Positions 50,880 through 59,876 of a DNA stretch of 64,000 nt are shown piece by piece. Made by a program: the position numbers and the translations under genes. The notes beneath the pieces are model-generated. The model had not been told where the DNA came from and made no database searches. It saw only the letters and a list, made by a program, of their open reading frames with translations. Numbering within the stretch: position 1 is the first letter of the stretch; every line of letters starts with the position of its first letter. The stretch is from Bradyrhizobium daqingense (lineage in GTDB: Bacteria; Pseudomonadota; Alphaproteobacteria; Rhizobiales; Xanthobacteraceae), in NCBI RefSeq assembly GCF_021044685.1, contig NZ_CP088014.1, forward strand, positions 7,302,001 to 7,366,000, given 5' to 3'.

Positions 50880-52208
50880 TCAGGCCACCTTCTTGATGGC
50901 GTCGCCGAGGATCGAGACCATCTGGTCGATGTGGCTCTTCTCGACGATGAGCGGAGGCGACATCGCGAAAGAGTCGCCGCTCATGCGCAGGTAGAGCCCG
51001 GTGTTGAAGCAGTCGACCATGACGTCGTAACCGCGGGCACCGACGACGCCGCCGCGCGGCGCGAGCTCGACCGCGCCCATCAGGCCGCAATTGCGGATGT
51101 CGACGACGTTCGGCAGGCCCTTCAGCGAATGCAGCGCATCGCGCCAATATTCGGCAATCGACGCACCGCGCGTCAGCAGGCCCTCGTCCTTGTAGATGTC
51201 GAGCGTCGCGATGCCGGCGGCGCAGGCGGTCGGATGCGCCGAATAGGTGTAGCCGTGGAACAGCTCCATCTGGTTCTCGGGGCCGACCATCAGGCCGTCA
51301 TGCACCTTGCGGCTCGCGAACACCGCGCCGCAGGGGATCGTGCCGTTGGTGATGCCCTTGGCCGTCGTCATCAGGTCCGGCGTGACGCCGAAGAAATCAG
51401 CGGCGAACGGGGTACCGAGGCGGCCGAAGCCGGTGATGACCTCGTCGAAGATCAAGAGGATGCCGTGCTTGTCGCAGATCTCGCGCAGGCGGTTGAGATA
51501 GCCCTTCGGCGGCGGCAACACCGCGGTCGAGCCCGGCACCGGCTCGACGATGACGGCGGCGATGGTTTCGGCACCGTGCAAGGCTACCAAGCGCTCGAGA
51601 TCGTCGGCGAGCTCGACGCCATGCTCCGGCTGGTCCTTGGCGAAGGCGTTGCGGCTGAGATCGTGGGTGTGGCGGATGTGGTCGACGCCCGGCAGCAGCG
51701 TGGTGAAGGCACGGCGGTTGGCGACCATGCCGCCCACCGACGTGCCGCCGAAGCCGACGCCGTGATAGCCGCGCTCGCGGCCGATCAGGCGGGTGCGGCT
51801 CGCCTGGCCGTTCGCGCGGTGGTAGGCGAGCGCGATCTTCAGCGCGGTGTCGACCGATTCGGAGCCGGAGTTGGTGAAGAAGACCCGGTCGAGGCCCTTA
51901 GGCGCAATCTCGGCGAGGCGCTCGGCGAAATCGAAGGCCAAGGGATGGCCCATCTGGAACGAGGGAGCGAAGTCCAGCGTCATCAGCTGACGCTCGACCG
52001 CGGCGGCAATCTGCTTGCGGCCATGGCCGGCATTGACGCACCAGAGGCCGGCGGAGCCGTCGACGACCTTGCGGCCGTCGACGGTGGTGTAGTGCATGCC
52101 CTCGGCCGAGGAGAACAGGCGCGGCGCCTTCTTGAACTGCCGGTTGGCCGTGAACGGCATCCAGAACGAGTCGGTCTTGATAGTGTTCGGATTCTGATGA
52201 AGGGTCAC
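50880..52208 (-). CDS. Class III omega-amino acid/pyruvate-type aminotransferase
   Basis: A 442-residue PLP enzyme of the aspartate-aminotransferase superfamily class III. SFWMPFTANRQFKKAPRLFS is the start seen in beta-alanine-pyruvate transaminases, VFFTNSGSESVDTALKIAL binds the PLP phosphate, ILLIFDEVITGFGRLGTPFA contains the Asp, and MTTAKGITNGTIPCGAV has the Schiff-base Lys. The GTG at 52208 is chosen because GGAG lies seven bases before it. It probably moves the amino group of an omega-amine to pyruvate, giving alanine, which fits the dadA gene that follows. Confidence 0.9.
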   Translation of the reverse strand: MTLHQNPNTIKTDSFWMPFTANRQFKKAPRLFSSAEGMHYTTVDGRKVVDGSAGLWCVNAGHGRKQIAAAVERQLMTLDFAPSFQMGHPLAFDFAERLAEIAPKGLDRVFFTNSGSESVDTALKIALAYHRANGQASRTRLIGRERGYHGVGFGGTSVGGMVANRRAFTTLLPGVDHIRHTHDLSRNAFAKDQPEHGVELADDLERLVALHGAETIAAVIVEPVPGSTAVLPPPKGYLNRLREICDKHGILLIFDEVITGFGRLGTPFAADFFGVTPDLMTTAKGITNGTIPCGAVFASRKVHDGLMVGPENQMELFHGYTYSAHPTACAAGIATLDIYKDEGLLTRGASIAEYWRDALHSLKGLPNVVDIRNCGLMGAVELAPRGGVVGARGYDVMVDCFNTGLYLRMSGDSFAMSPPLIVEKSHIDQMVSILGDAIKKVA

Positions 52209-52368
52209 GGCCGCGCTCCTTTGCTGACGACCTAGCAGAGGCACGGCTTCAGATGCGCAACAAGTCCTTTTCTGGTGGCCTGCAAGCCATTGATTCCGTT
52301 GGGGCTGCCGGTCCATATTTGCGCGATCCGCAACACCTGCAACACCGGATCAGGGCTAGGACCAGGAC

Positions 52369-52917
52369 ATGAGCGTCGACATCGGCGGACGGCTGCGATT
52401 CATCCGGGCGCGTCACAAGCTGTCGCAGCGGGAATTGGCCAAGCGGGCCGGCGTCACCAATTCGACGATCTCGCTGATCGAATCCAACCAGATGAACCCG
52501 TCGGTCGGCGCGCTCAAGCGCATCCTCGACGGCATCCCGATGGGCCTCGCCGAGTTTTTCGCGCTGGAGCCGGAGTCGAGGCGTAAGATCTTCTACCGTG
52601 CCGAAGAGCTCACCGAAGTCGGCAAGAAGCCGATCTCCTACCGGCAAGTAGGCGACAATCTGTTCGGCCGCAGCCTGCAGATCCTGAAGGAACGCTACGA
52701 GCCCGGCAGCGACACCGGACGCGTCCACCTCGTCCATGACGGCGAGGAAGGCGGTATCGTGATCTCCGGCAAGCTCGAAGTCACCGTCGAGGACGAGCGG
52801 CGCATTCTCAACCCGGGCGATGCCTATTATTTCGAGAGCCGCCGCCCACATCGCTTCCGCTGCGTCGGCGGCAAGCCGTGCGAAGTGATCTCGGCCTGCA
52901 CGCCGCCGACGTTCTGA
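52369..52917 (+). CDS. XRE-cupin transcriptional regulator (PuuR-like)
   Basis: A 182-residue regulator: HTH_XRE at about 5-62 (IRARHKLSQRELAKRAGVTN then STISLIESNQMNPSVGALKR), cupin at about 105-180 (HDGEEGGIVISGKLEVTVED, YYFESRRPHRFRC). Length and layout match PuuR, the repressor of putrescine use. It is divergent from the omega-transaminase gene (160 bp between starts), its probable target. That gap holds GCAACA at 52257 and the direct repeat GCAACACC at 52330 and 52339, possible binding half-sites. Confidence 0.88.
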   Translation: MSVDIGGRLRFIRARHKLSQRELAKRAGVTNSTISLIESNQMNPSVGALKRILDGIPMGLAEFFALEPESRRKIFYRAEELTEVGKKPISYRQVGDNLFGRSLQILKERYEPGSDTGRVHLVHDGEEGGIVISGKLEVTVEDERRILNPGDAYYFESRRPHRFRCVGGKPCEVISACTPPTF

Positions 52918-52956
52918 AGCGCAGCGAGGACCTCTCGCCCCGCCTGCCGCTTAACC

Positions 52957-55212
52957 TTACGTCAGCAACTCCTCGATCCGGATCGGAAAGCGGCGGACAC
53001 GCACGCCGGTCGCATGCCAGACCGCGTTCGCGACCGCGCCGGCGCTGCCGGTGATGCCGATCTCGCCGACGCCCTTGATGCCGAGCGCGTTCACGTGCGG
53101 ATCGTGCTCCTCGACCGTGATCACGTCGAGCGGCGGCACGTCGGCATTCACGGGGATGTGGTACTCGCCAAGATTGGCGTTCATGATGCGGCCGGTGCGG
53201 CGATCGGTGATGGCTTCCTCGTGCAGCGCGAAGGACAGGCCCCAGATCATGCCGCCGAACAGCTGGCTCTGCACCATGCGCGGATTGACGATGCGTCCCG
53301 CCGCGAAGGCGCCGACCATACGGCTGACACGGATCTGGCCGAGCTCGGGATCGACCTTGACCTCCGCGAACACCGCGCCGTGGGCGTGCATCGCATATTC
53401 CTCCATAGCGGCAGGGTTCGGCGCGCCGGTGCCGCGGGCCTCGATCTCGGCGAGGCCTGCGCGCGCCAGGATCTCGGCATAGCTCTCACCGCGGCTTTCG
53501 TCGTCACGGCGCAGCAGCCTGCCGTCGCGCGCGATCACGCCGGCATTACCGGCGCCGAACAGCGGCGAGCGCTCGTCATTGGTGGCGAGATCGGCGAGCT
53601 TGGCGATCACAGCGGCGCCGGCGCTGTGGATCGCCGCGCCTGCCGTTGCCGTGTGCGCCGACCCGCCGGCAATGCCGGCATCGGGTAGATCGGACGAACC
53701 GGCCTTGAATTCGACGCGGTCGATATCGAGCCCGAGTTCGTCAGCCGCGATCTGGGCCAGTGCCGTCCAGGCGCCCTGCCCCATGTCATGCGCGCCGATC
53801 TCCATCGCACCTGAGCCGTCGCGGCGGAGCACCGCGCGGGCCTCGGCCTGGAACATCAGCGCGGGGAAGGTCGCCGTGCCCATGCCCCAGCCAACCAGAA
53901 AGCCGGCATCGTCGCGCATCTGCCGCGGCTGGAGCGGGCGCTTGGCCCAGCCGAAGCGCGCGGCGCCCTGCTCATAGCAGGCACGCAGCGCCTTGGACGA
54001 GAACGGCTTTCCGGTGATCGGCTCGACCTCGGCGTAGTTCTTTTGGCGGAAAGCCAGCGGATCCATGCCGCAGGCCCAGGCCATCTCGTCGATCGCGCTT
54101 TCCAGCGCGATCGAGCCGGTCGCCTCGCCGGGCGCGCGCATGAACAGCGGCGTGCCGGTATTGACGCGCACCGCATCATGCGAGGTGCGGATCGCAGGCG
54201 CCGCATACAGCGTGTGCGAGGCATCCGCGGCCGGCTCGTAGAAATCGTCGAACGTGCTCGACACGGTCCTGGCGTAGTGATCGAGCGCGGTCAGACGTCC
54301 TTCGCCGTCCGCGCCGATGCGCAGCCGCTGGCGGGTCGGCGCGCGATGGCCGACCGGACCATACATCTGCTCACGGCGCAGCACGAGCTTGACCGGCTTG
54401 CCGACGAGCTTCGCGGCCATGATGCCGAGGGTCTGCGGCCCCGCCATCAGCCCCTTGGAGCCGAAGCCGCCGCCGAGGAACGGGCTGCGGATGTGGATTT
54501 TGTCGTGGGCGATGCCGAACAGCTCGGCGATGCGCGCGAGCGACAGCTTCAGGCCCTGGGTTGGCATGTCCACGGAGAGGCTGTCGCCGTCCCATTGAGC
54601 CACGATCCCATGCGGCTCCATCGCATTGTGATATTGCGGCGGTGTCTCGTAGATCGCATCGATCTGCTTCTCGGCCGCGGTGAGGCCCGCCTCGATATCG
54701 CCGTGGTGATGCTCCGCCGGGTTCCCGACGCCGACGACTGGCGGCACGAAGCTTTCGCCGGCATCGAGGCCCACCAGCGCCCGCTGCACCTCATAGCGCG
54801 GCGCCAACAGCGCGGCGCCTTCGGTTGCGGCCTCCAGCGTCTCGGCAATCACGACCGCAATCGGCTGGTTGGCATAGCGAACCTCGTGGCTCTGCAACAC
54901 CTCCATCCGGAACACGAACGGGTTGGTCTTGATCTCCGGATCAATCGCGAGCTGCGGCCTGTGGTCCGGCGTCATGACGTCGACCACGCCGGGATGGCGT
55001 TTTGCGGCAGCGACATCGAGCGAGATCACACGGCCGCGGGCGATGCTCGATACGGCCATCACCGCAAACAGCATGCCGAGCGGATGGTTGTCGGCGGCGT
55101 AAGTTGCCTGCCCCTTCACCTTGAGGATGCCGTCGCGGCGGGTCAGCGGCTGGCCGATATTCGAGCCGTGGCGCAGATGGGCGGGCGCACTGGTCAGGTT
55201 GAGCTCAGGCAT
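52957..55212 (-). CDS. Xanthine dehydrogenase-family molybdopterin-binding subunit
   Basis: A 751-residue large subunit of a molybdenum hydroxylase. ILKVKGQATYAADNHPLGML opens the aldehyde-oxidase hammerhead domain, HIRSPFLGGGFGSKGLMAGP is a molybdopterin-contact loop, EIGAHDMGQGAWTALAQIAA follows, and the catalytic Glu is in IKGVGEIGITGSAGAV. The substrate is not specified by the sequence; aldehydes, purines or N-heterocycles are possible. Its ATG overlaps the FAD-subunit stop by eight bases, and it is the last gene of a three-subunit operon with the usual S-M-L order. Confidence 0.9.
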   Translation of the reverse strand: MPELNLTSAPAHLRHGSNIGQPLTRRDGILKVKGQATYAADNHPLGMLFAVMAVSSIARGRVISLDVAAAKRHPGVVDVMTPDHRPQLAIDPEIKTNPFVFRMEVLQSHEVRYANQPIAVVIAETLEAATEGAALLAPRYEVQRALVGLDAGESFVPPVVGVGNPAEHHHGDIEAGLTAAEKQIDAIYETPPQYHNAMEPHGIVAQWDGDSLSVDMPTQGLKLSLARIAELFGIAHDKIHIRSPFLGGGFGSKGLMAGPQTLGIMAAKLVGKPVKLVLRREQMYGPVGHRAPTRQRLRIGADGEGRLTALDHYARTVSSTFDDFYEPAADASHTLYAAPAIRTSHDAVRVNTGTPLFMRAPGEATGSIALESAIDEMAWACGMDPLAFRQKNYAEVEPITGKPFSSKALRACYEQGAARFGWAKRPLQPRQMRDDAGFLVGWGMGTATFPALMFQAEARAVLRRDGSGAMEIGAHDMGQGAWTALAQIAADELGLDIDRVEFKAGSSDLPDAGIAGGSAHTATAGAAIHSAGAAVIAKLADLATNDERSPLFGAGNAGVIARDGRLLRRDDESRGESYAEILARAGLAEIEARGTGAPNPAAMEEYAMHAHGAVFAEVKVDPELGQIRVSRMVGAFAAGRIVNPRMVQSQLFGGMIWGLSFALHEEAITDRRTGRIMNANLGEYHIPVNADVPPLDVITVEEHDPHVNALGIKGVGEIGITGSAGAVANAVWHATGVRVRRFPIRIEELLT

Positions 55213-56260
55213 GGATGGCTCCGGAAATCGCGGCAAAGGGAGAAGCCGGCAGCGCCGGCAGACGGGCGGGCGTACCGGAAGCGGCAAGGGCCAGCGCGCG
55301 CACCACGATGCGGCGCGCCAGCTCGATCTTGAAGGCGTTGTCGCCGGACGGTTTTGCGTCCGTCAGCGCGCGCCAGGCTGCTTCCTGGAAGGCGTCGGCC
55401 GTCGGCGCAACATTTCGGAGAACATCCTCCGCGGCGCGGGCCCGCCAGGGCTTTGCGGCGACGCCGCCGAGCGCGAGCCGCGCCTCCGCGATCCTGCCGT
55501 TCTCGATCCGCAATGCGGCCGCGGCCGAGACGATAGCAAAGGCATAGGAGGTTCGTTCGCGCACCTTGAGGTATCGCGCATGCGCAGCAAAGTCTCGTGC
55601 CGCAGGTGGCAGCCGCACCGCAACGATGAGATCGCCGGCTTCGAGCACGGACTCCCGCTCGGGCGTCTCGCCGGGCAGGCGATGCAATTCGTCGAGTGCG
55701 ATCTCGCGCCGGCCGTTCCGACCCTCGATCTCGACGATGGCGTCGAGCGCGACCAGCGGCACGCAGAAATCGGACGGATGCGTGGCGATGCAGCTCTCGC
55801 TCCAGCCGAGCACGGCATGGCCGCGGTTTTCGCCCTCGCGGGCGTCGCAGCCGCTGCCGGCCTCGCGCTTGTTGCAGCGGCTGGCGGTGTCGTAAAAGTA
55901 CGCGCAGCGCGTTCGTTGCAGGAGATTGCCGCCGACGGTCGCGGCGTTGCGCAGCTGCGCGGATGCACCGGAGAGCAGCGCCTCGGCAACGGCAGGATAG
56001 GATCGCGCGAAGTCGGGGTCATGCGCGAGGTCGGCGTTGCTGACGAGCGCGCCGATGCGCAAAGACCCGTCGGCGAGGTGCTCGATCTGATCGAGTCCTT
56101 CGAGATGCGTGACGTCGACGAGACGATCCGGGCGGCTGACGTTGCCTTTCATCAGATCGAGCAGATTAGTGCCTGCGGCAAGATAGACGGCGCCCGGCTG
56201 GACCGCGGCGGCAACAGCCTCGCTGACCGTCGCAGGCCTGACATAATCGAACGGCTTCAT
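55205..56260 (-). CDS. FAD-binding subunit of molybdenum hydroxylase
   Basis: A 351-residue CoxM/XdhB-like protein. MKPFDYVRPATVSEAVAAAV is the typical start, AGTNLLDLMKGNVSRPDRLV is the first FAD loop, LRNAATVGGNLLQRTRCAYF the second, and a CNKREAGSGCDAREGENRG insert with several Cys is typical of one CoxM-like branch. It carries electrons from the iron-sulfur subunit. It starts in a four-base overlap with the 2Fe-2S gene. Confidence 0.9.
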   Translation of the reverse strand: MKPFDYVRPATVSEAVAAAVQPGAVYLAAGTNLLDLMKGNVSRPDRLVDVTHLEGLDQIEHLADGSLRIGALVSNADLAHDPDFARSYPAVAEALLSGASAQLRNAATVGGNLLQRTRCAYFYDTASRCNKREAGSGCDAREGENRGHAVLGWSESCIATHPSDFCVPLVALDAIVEIEGRNGRREIALDELHRLPGETPERESVLEAGDLIVAVRLPPAARDFAAHARYLKVRERTSYAFAIVSAAAALRIENGRIAEARLALGGVAAKPWRARAAEDVLRNVAPTADAFQEAAWRALTDAKPSGDNAFKIELARRIVVRALALAASGTPARLPALPASPFAAISGAIHA

Positions 56261-56754
56261 GCGGAGCGCCTCTGATTGGATTCGTCCATCTGTCCTTGCG
56301 CGTCGAGCACGGCATCGACGATGCCGGCATAGGCGCCGCAGCGGCAGAGATTGCCGCTCATGCATTCGCGGATGCGCTCGGGATCGTTGCCGGCCTGCGC
56401 TTCGCGCATCATGCCGACCGCGCTCATGATCTGGCCGGGCGTGCAGAAGCCGCACTGGAAGCCGTCATGGGCGATGAAGGCCGCCTGCACGGGATGAAGC
56501 TGGTCGCCGCGCGCGAGGCCTTCGATGGTCAGGATGTCGGCGCCGTCATGGCTGATGGCGAGCGCGAGGCAGGAATTGATCCGCTTGCCGTCGACGAGAA
56601 TGGTGCAGGCGCCGCACTGGCCGCGGTCGCATCCCTTCTTGGTTCCGGTGAGATGGAGGCGCTCACGCAGGAGATCGAGCAGCGTGACGCGCGGATCGTC
56701 GATGACGACATCGCGCCGCGCACCGTTCACGGTGAGGCTGATGGAGTGGTTCAT
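56257..56754 (-). CDS. (2Fe-2S)-binding subunit of molybdenum hydroxylase
   Basis: A 165-residue CoxS-like protein with two 2Fe-2S centres. The plant-ferredoxin-like cluster is bound by GCDRGQCGACTILVDGKRIN plus a following SC, and the second by CGFCTPGQIMS and CRCGAYAGI. All eight cluster Cys are present. First gene of the operon, divergent from a TetR gene. I see no clear operator in the 241 bp between them. Confidence 0.93.
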   Translation of the reverse strand: MNHSISLTVNGARRDVVIDDPRVTLLDLLRERLHLTGTKKGCDRGQCGACTILVDGKRINSCLALAISHDGADILTIEGLARGDQLHPVQAAFIAHDGFQCGFCTPGQIMSAVGMMREAQAGNDPERIRECMSGNLCRCGAYAGIVDAVLDAQGQMDESNQRRSA

Positions 56755-56995
56755 ACATGGCTCCGATCAGATATGGACATGAGTCTTCGTGCAGCGCGCC
56801 ACCGCCGTGGCCGCCGCCGAACTCGCGCCGCCCCGAGATGATGCGGGCCGGCACATGATCGAAGATACGGAGGCGCCCTCCGTTTAACAAGGGCTGCCGG
56901 AAATATTTGGAATTCGTCAAAAGCCCGTGCGCGACCAACGCGATGCGCGCGCTTACGGGTTCAATCTAACCAATTCGTGATCTACATTGCCTGAC

Positions 56996-57625
56996 ATGGA
57001 CGATCACACCGACCAGACCCGAAAGCCGCGCGCCGATGCCGTGCGCAATCGCGAGCGCGTGCTCGAAGCGGCCAAGATCGTGTTCAGCGCCGGCGGCCCC
57101 GAGGCGAGTCTCGAAGCCGTCGCGAAACGCGCCGGCGTCGGCATCGGCACGCTCTATCGGCACTTCCCAACGCGCGAGGATCTGTTCGAGGCGGTGTACC
57201 GGCGCGAGGTCGAACAGCTCAGCGAGCTCGCCGAGCATCTGCGAAGCGCCAAGGATCCGGTCGATGCACTGCGCCGCTGGATGCGCTCGGGAGTCGAATT
57301 CGTCGCCACCAAGAAAGGCATGTCGGCCGCGCTGGCGCTGACCTATCAGAGCTCGTCGGAGCTCGCGGCGTTCTCGATGGACCGGCTGACCAAGGCAATC
57401 GGCTCGCTGCTCCACCGCGCGGTCGCAGCCGGCCAGATGCGCGGCGATATCAGCCCGGAAGATTTGCTCAGGGCGTTGATCGGCATGTGCTACATGCACG
57501 ACCAGCCCGGCTGGCAATCCTCTGTGCTGCGGATGCTCGACGTGTTCGTGGATGGTTTGCGCGTACAGTCTGGCGTCAAGGCCAAGGCGCGAGCCGCCAA
57601 GCCGGAGTCGAAGCGGAAACGGTAG
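56996..57625 (+). CDS. TetR family transcriptional regulator
   Basis: A 209-residue repressor. The HTH region (about 15-62) reads RERVLEAAKIVFSAGGPEAS then VAKRAGVGIGTLYRHFPTRE. The ligand domain resembles the SbtR-type C-terminal group (DALRRWMRSGVEFVATKKGM). The ATG at 56996 is preferred over a TTG nine bases earlier. Its divergent placement suggests that it controls the molybdenum hydroxylase operon. Confidence 0.88.
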   Translation: MDDHTDQTRKPRADAVRNRERVLEAAKIVFSAGGPEASLEAVAKRAGVGIGTLYRHFPTREDLFEAVYRREVEQLSELAEHLRSAKDPVDALRRWMRSGVEFVATKKGMSAALALTYQSSSELAAFSMDRLTKAIGSLLHRAVAAGQMRGDISPEDLLRALIGMCYMHDQPGWQSSVLRMLDVFVDGLRVQSGVKAKARAAKPESKRKR

Positions 57626-57653
57626 CCACGCGATTAAGCTGCGGATAAGCCGC

Positions 57654-58919
57654 TCAAGTCGCAAATCCCGGCCCGGCCTTCACCGCATTCGTCCGCGAGC
57701 GGATCAGCAGCAACACGACGATGCCGATATTGAGCGCGTTCCACGCCACGCCGTTGGCGAACGCCGCGGCGTACGAACCCGTGGCATCGAAGATAAGGCC
57801 CGACACCCAGCCGCCGAAGGACATGCCGAACACCGAGGCGAAGATCACGATGCCGACGCGGGTTGCGGCTTCGCTCGCCGGCATCGCCTCGCGCACGATG
57901 ATGGCGTAGCTCGGCACGATGCCGCCCTGGAACAGGCCGAACATCGCCGAGATGATGTAGAGCGAGGCGAGGCTGTCGAAGAACAGATAGAACACCAGCG
58001 CAAAGCCCTGCGCCAGCGATCCCACCAGCAGCGTGTAGATGCCGCCGATCTTGTCGGCGAGGTAGCCCGAGCCGATCCGGCTGATGATGCCGCAACCCAT
58101 CATCAAGGACAGCATCTCGGCGCCGCGGGCGACGCCATAGCCGAGATCGCCGCAATAAGCGACGATATGCACCTGCGGCATCGCCATCGCGACACAGCAG
58201 GAGATGCTGGCGATCGACAGCAGCACGGTCAGCGTGTTGGTCGACAGCTTGAGATCGACTCGCGGCGGCGGCGCATTGGCGTGATCATGGACCGCATCAT
58301 TGCCCATCTGTGCGCGCAGGACGAGAACCAGAAGCGCCATCGTGCTCGCGCAGACGATGCCGATGCCGATATGGGTGTAGCGCCAGCCAATCTCTTGTGT
58401 GCCCCAGCTCACGATCGGCGGCCACACCGTGCCGGCGACGTAATTGCCGCTGGCGACGATCGTCACGGCAAGCCCGCGATAGCGCTCGAACCAATGCGAA
58501 GCTTCCGCCATCAGCGGCGCGAAAGTCGCGGAGGTGCCGAGGCCGATCAGGAAATACGCGGCGACGAACTGCCAGAGCTGGGTCGACAGACCCGCGAGCA
58601 CATTGGCGATGCCGAGAAAGGCAATGCTGATCGCCATCGCCAGGACGATGCCGAAGCGGTCGGTGATCTTGCCGGCGATCACGCCGCCGAGCCCGAAACC
58701 GAACATCATCAGCGTGAAAGCCAGCGAGACCGCGCCCCGCGTGGCGCCGAATTCCGCCTGCACGACGGGAATCACGACCACGACAGCCCACATGCCGACG
58801 GCGCCGATCGAGCCGATCAGAAGCGCAATGACGAGCCGCATCCAGGCCTGACGGGAATCAGGGCTGAATGAATCAGGCGTTTGTCCCGGATGATTAGGTG
58901 CGTGCACCGGCGGGAACAT
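57654..58919 (-). CDS. MFS transporter (monocarboxylate/OFA-like)
   Basis: A 421-residue major-facilitator transporter with 12 predicted membrane segments. Motif A appears as GGVIAGKITDRFG and again as SGYLADKIGG in the second half. ERYRGLAVTIVASGNYVAGT and MFGLFQGGIVPSYAIIVREA fit the oxalate/formate or monocarboxylate-like group. The start at 58919 has a weak ribosome site; ATG at 58841 would trim 26 hydrophilic residues. Substrate unknown. It converges on the TetR gene. Confidence 0.85.
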   Translation of the reverse strand: MFPPVHAPNHPGQTPDSFSPDSRQAWMRLVIALLIGSIGAVGMWAVVVVIPVVQAEFGATRGAVSLAFTLMMFGFGLGGVIAGKITDRFGIVLAMAISIAFLGIANVLAGLSTQLWQFVAAYFLIGLGTSATFAPLMAEASHWFERYRGLAVTIVASGNYVAGTVWPPIVSWGTQEIGWRYTHIGIGIVCASTMALLVLVLRAQMGNDAVHDHANAPPPRVDLKLSTNTLTVLLSIASISCCVAMAMPQVHIVAYCGDLGYGVARGAEMLSLMMGCGIISRIGSGYLADKIGGIYTLLVGSLAQGFALVFYLFFDSLASLYIISAMFGLFQGGIVPSYAIIVREAMPASEAATRVGIVIFASVFGMSFGGWVSGLIFDATGSYAAAFANGVAWNALNIGIVVLLLIRSRTNAVKAGPGFAT

Positions 58920-59070
58920 GGCCCGCGGATCGCGAGCGGGTCAACCGTCGTGGCGCGATATTGGGCATGCGCGGTGCGCTGCGGTAAGAAGGCGCTTGGC
59001 GAAAGCGCCGTTTGCCATTAATTTGCAATCAGCGTGTGCAAAATTGCCGCGCGGAGACAATGTCGGCCGG

Positions 59071-59508
59071 ATGCTGTTGCAATTGACGCGATCGATGCGG
59101 ATCAAGGTGGGGCGCCTCGTTGCCCTCGCCTATCTGTTCTGCGTGCTAGCGCCGGCAGCAGCGCTCGCCTGGGGCAGCGGTCCGGCCCCGTGTCTTGCGG
59201 ACGAGGCCGATCTCGTGCCGATGCATCATCAGATGCAAGCAAGCCATGAGCATGGCGTCCCCTCGCATGACCACGCCGCCCAGCACGCGCATCATCAGTC
59301 CGCGGCGCAGGACGCGCCGGCCGCGGATCATCATGGCGGCAAGGGAACCGTGGGACCTTGCTGTGCGATGATGTGCGTCAGCGCGCTGCCGGCTGATTTG
59401 CCCAGCGTCGCCAAGCCGCTCTTCCCCGCGTCCGCCTGCGCGCCCGAGATCGCAGCCAGCCTGCGCAGCACGGCGCCGCCTCAGCACTACCGTCCCCCCA
59501 TCGCCTGA
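59071..59508 (+). CDS. Secreted His-rich protein of the copper operon
   Basis: A protein of about 145 residues, exported through a signal peptide (KVGRLVALAYLFCVLAPAAA, cut after ALA). The mature part has many His (MHHQMQASHEHGVPSHDHAA, HAHHQS, DHHGG) and a GPCCAMMCVSALP Cys/Met motif resembling DUF2946-like proteins. His, Met and Cys clusters suggest binding of Cu or Zn in the periplasm. ATG at 59095 is an alternative start. It leads a row of six same-strand genes ending with a CusF-like protein, which supports copper handling. Confidence 0.6.
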   Translation: MLLQLTRSMRIKVGRLVALAYLFCVLAPAAALAWGSGPAPCLADEADLVPMHHQMQASHEHGVPSHDHAAQHAHHQSAAQDAPAADHHGGKGTVGPCCAMMCVSALPADLPSVAKPLFPASACAPEIAASLRSTAPPQHYRPPIA

Positions 59509-59582
59509 TCTGGCACGACGATTTCGGGCCGAGCGCGCCTCTGCGCGCGCGAACCTGTGGTCTTTCAGATCAGGGATAAATC

Positions 59583-59867
59583 ATGACTACGCTTTCCGGG
59601 GCGAAGTTCGCCGCCGCATCCGCGGCGCGTGGACGACCCTTTCGAATCACTTGGCCGCTGTTGGCCCTTGCCACCTCGGCGCTGTCCGGCTGCATGCCGG
59701 CAACGCACCAGGTGGCCAGCGCCGATCCGGCCGATCCCGCGGTGAAGGTGGCGCCCGTCGGCTATCGCTCGACCATTGCGCCCTATACCAGCCTGCGGCC
59801 TGCGACGCCGGCGCCATGGCGCGACCGCAACGACGACGTCACGCCGCGGCCGAAGCAAGACAGGTAG
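59583..59867 (+). CDS. Small lipoprotein
   Basis: A 94-residue predicted lipoprotein: an unusual long basic N-terminus, hydrophobic PLLALATSALSGCMPATH with the lipobox LSGC, and a short Pro/Arg-rich mature chain. Its ATG follows CAGGGATAAATC. It lies 9 bp before a TolC-family gene whose own start carries another LSGC lipobox, so both may sit in the outer membrane. Role unknown. Confidence 0.6.
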   Translation: MTTLSGAKFAAASAARGRPFRITWPLLALATSALSGCMPATHQVASADPADPAVKVAPVGYRSTIAPYTSLRPATPAPWRDRNDDVTPRPKQDR

Positions 59868-59876
59868 GAGCGCGCC

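Noticed and set aside
56663..56938. A minus-strand frame upstream of the 2Fe-2S gene encoding a Gly/His/Arg-rich stretch
   Set aside because: Interesting Gly-rich segment but no recognisable domain; it runs into the 2Fe-2S gene in another frame and lies in a promoter region.
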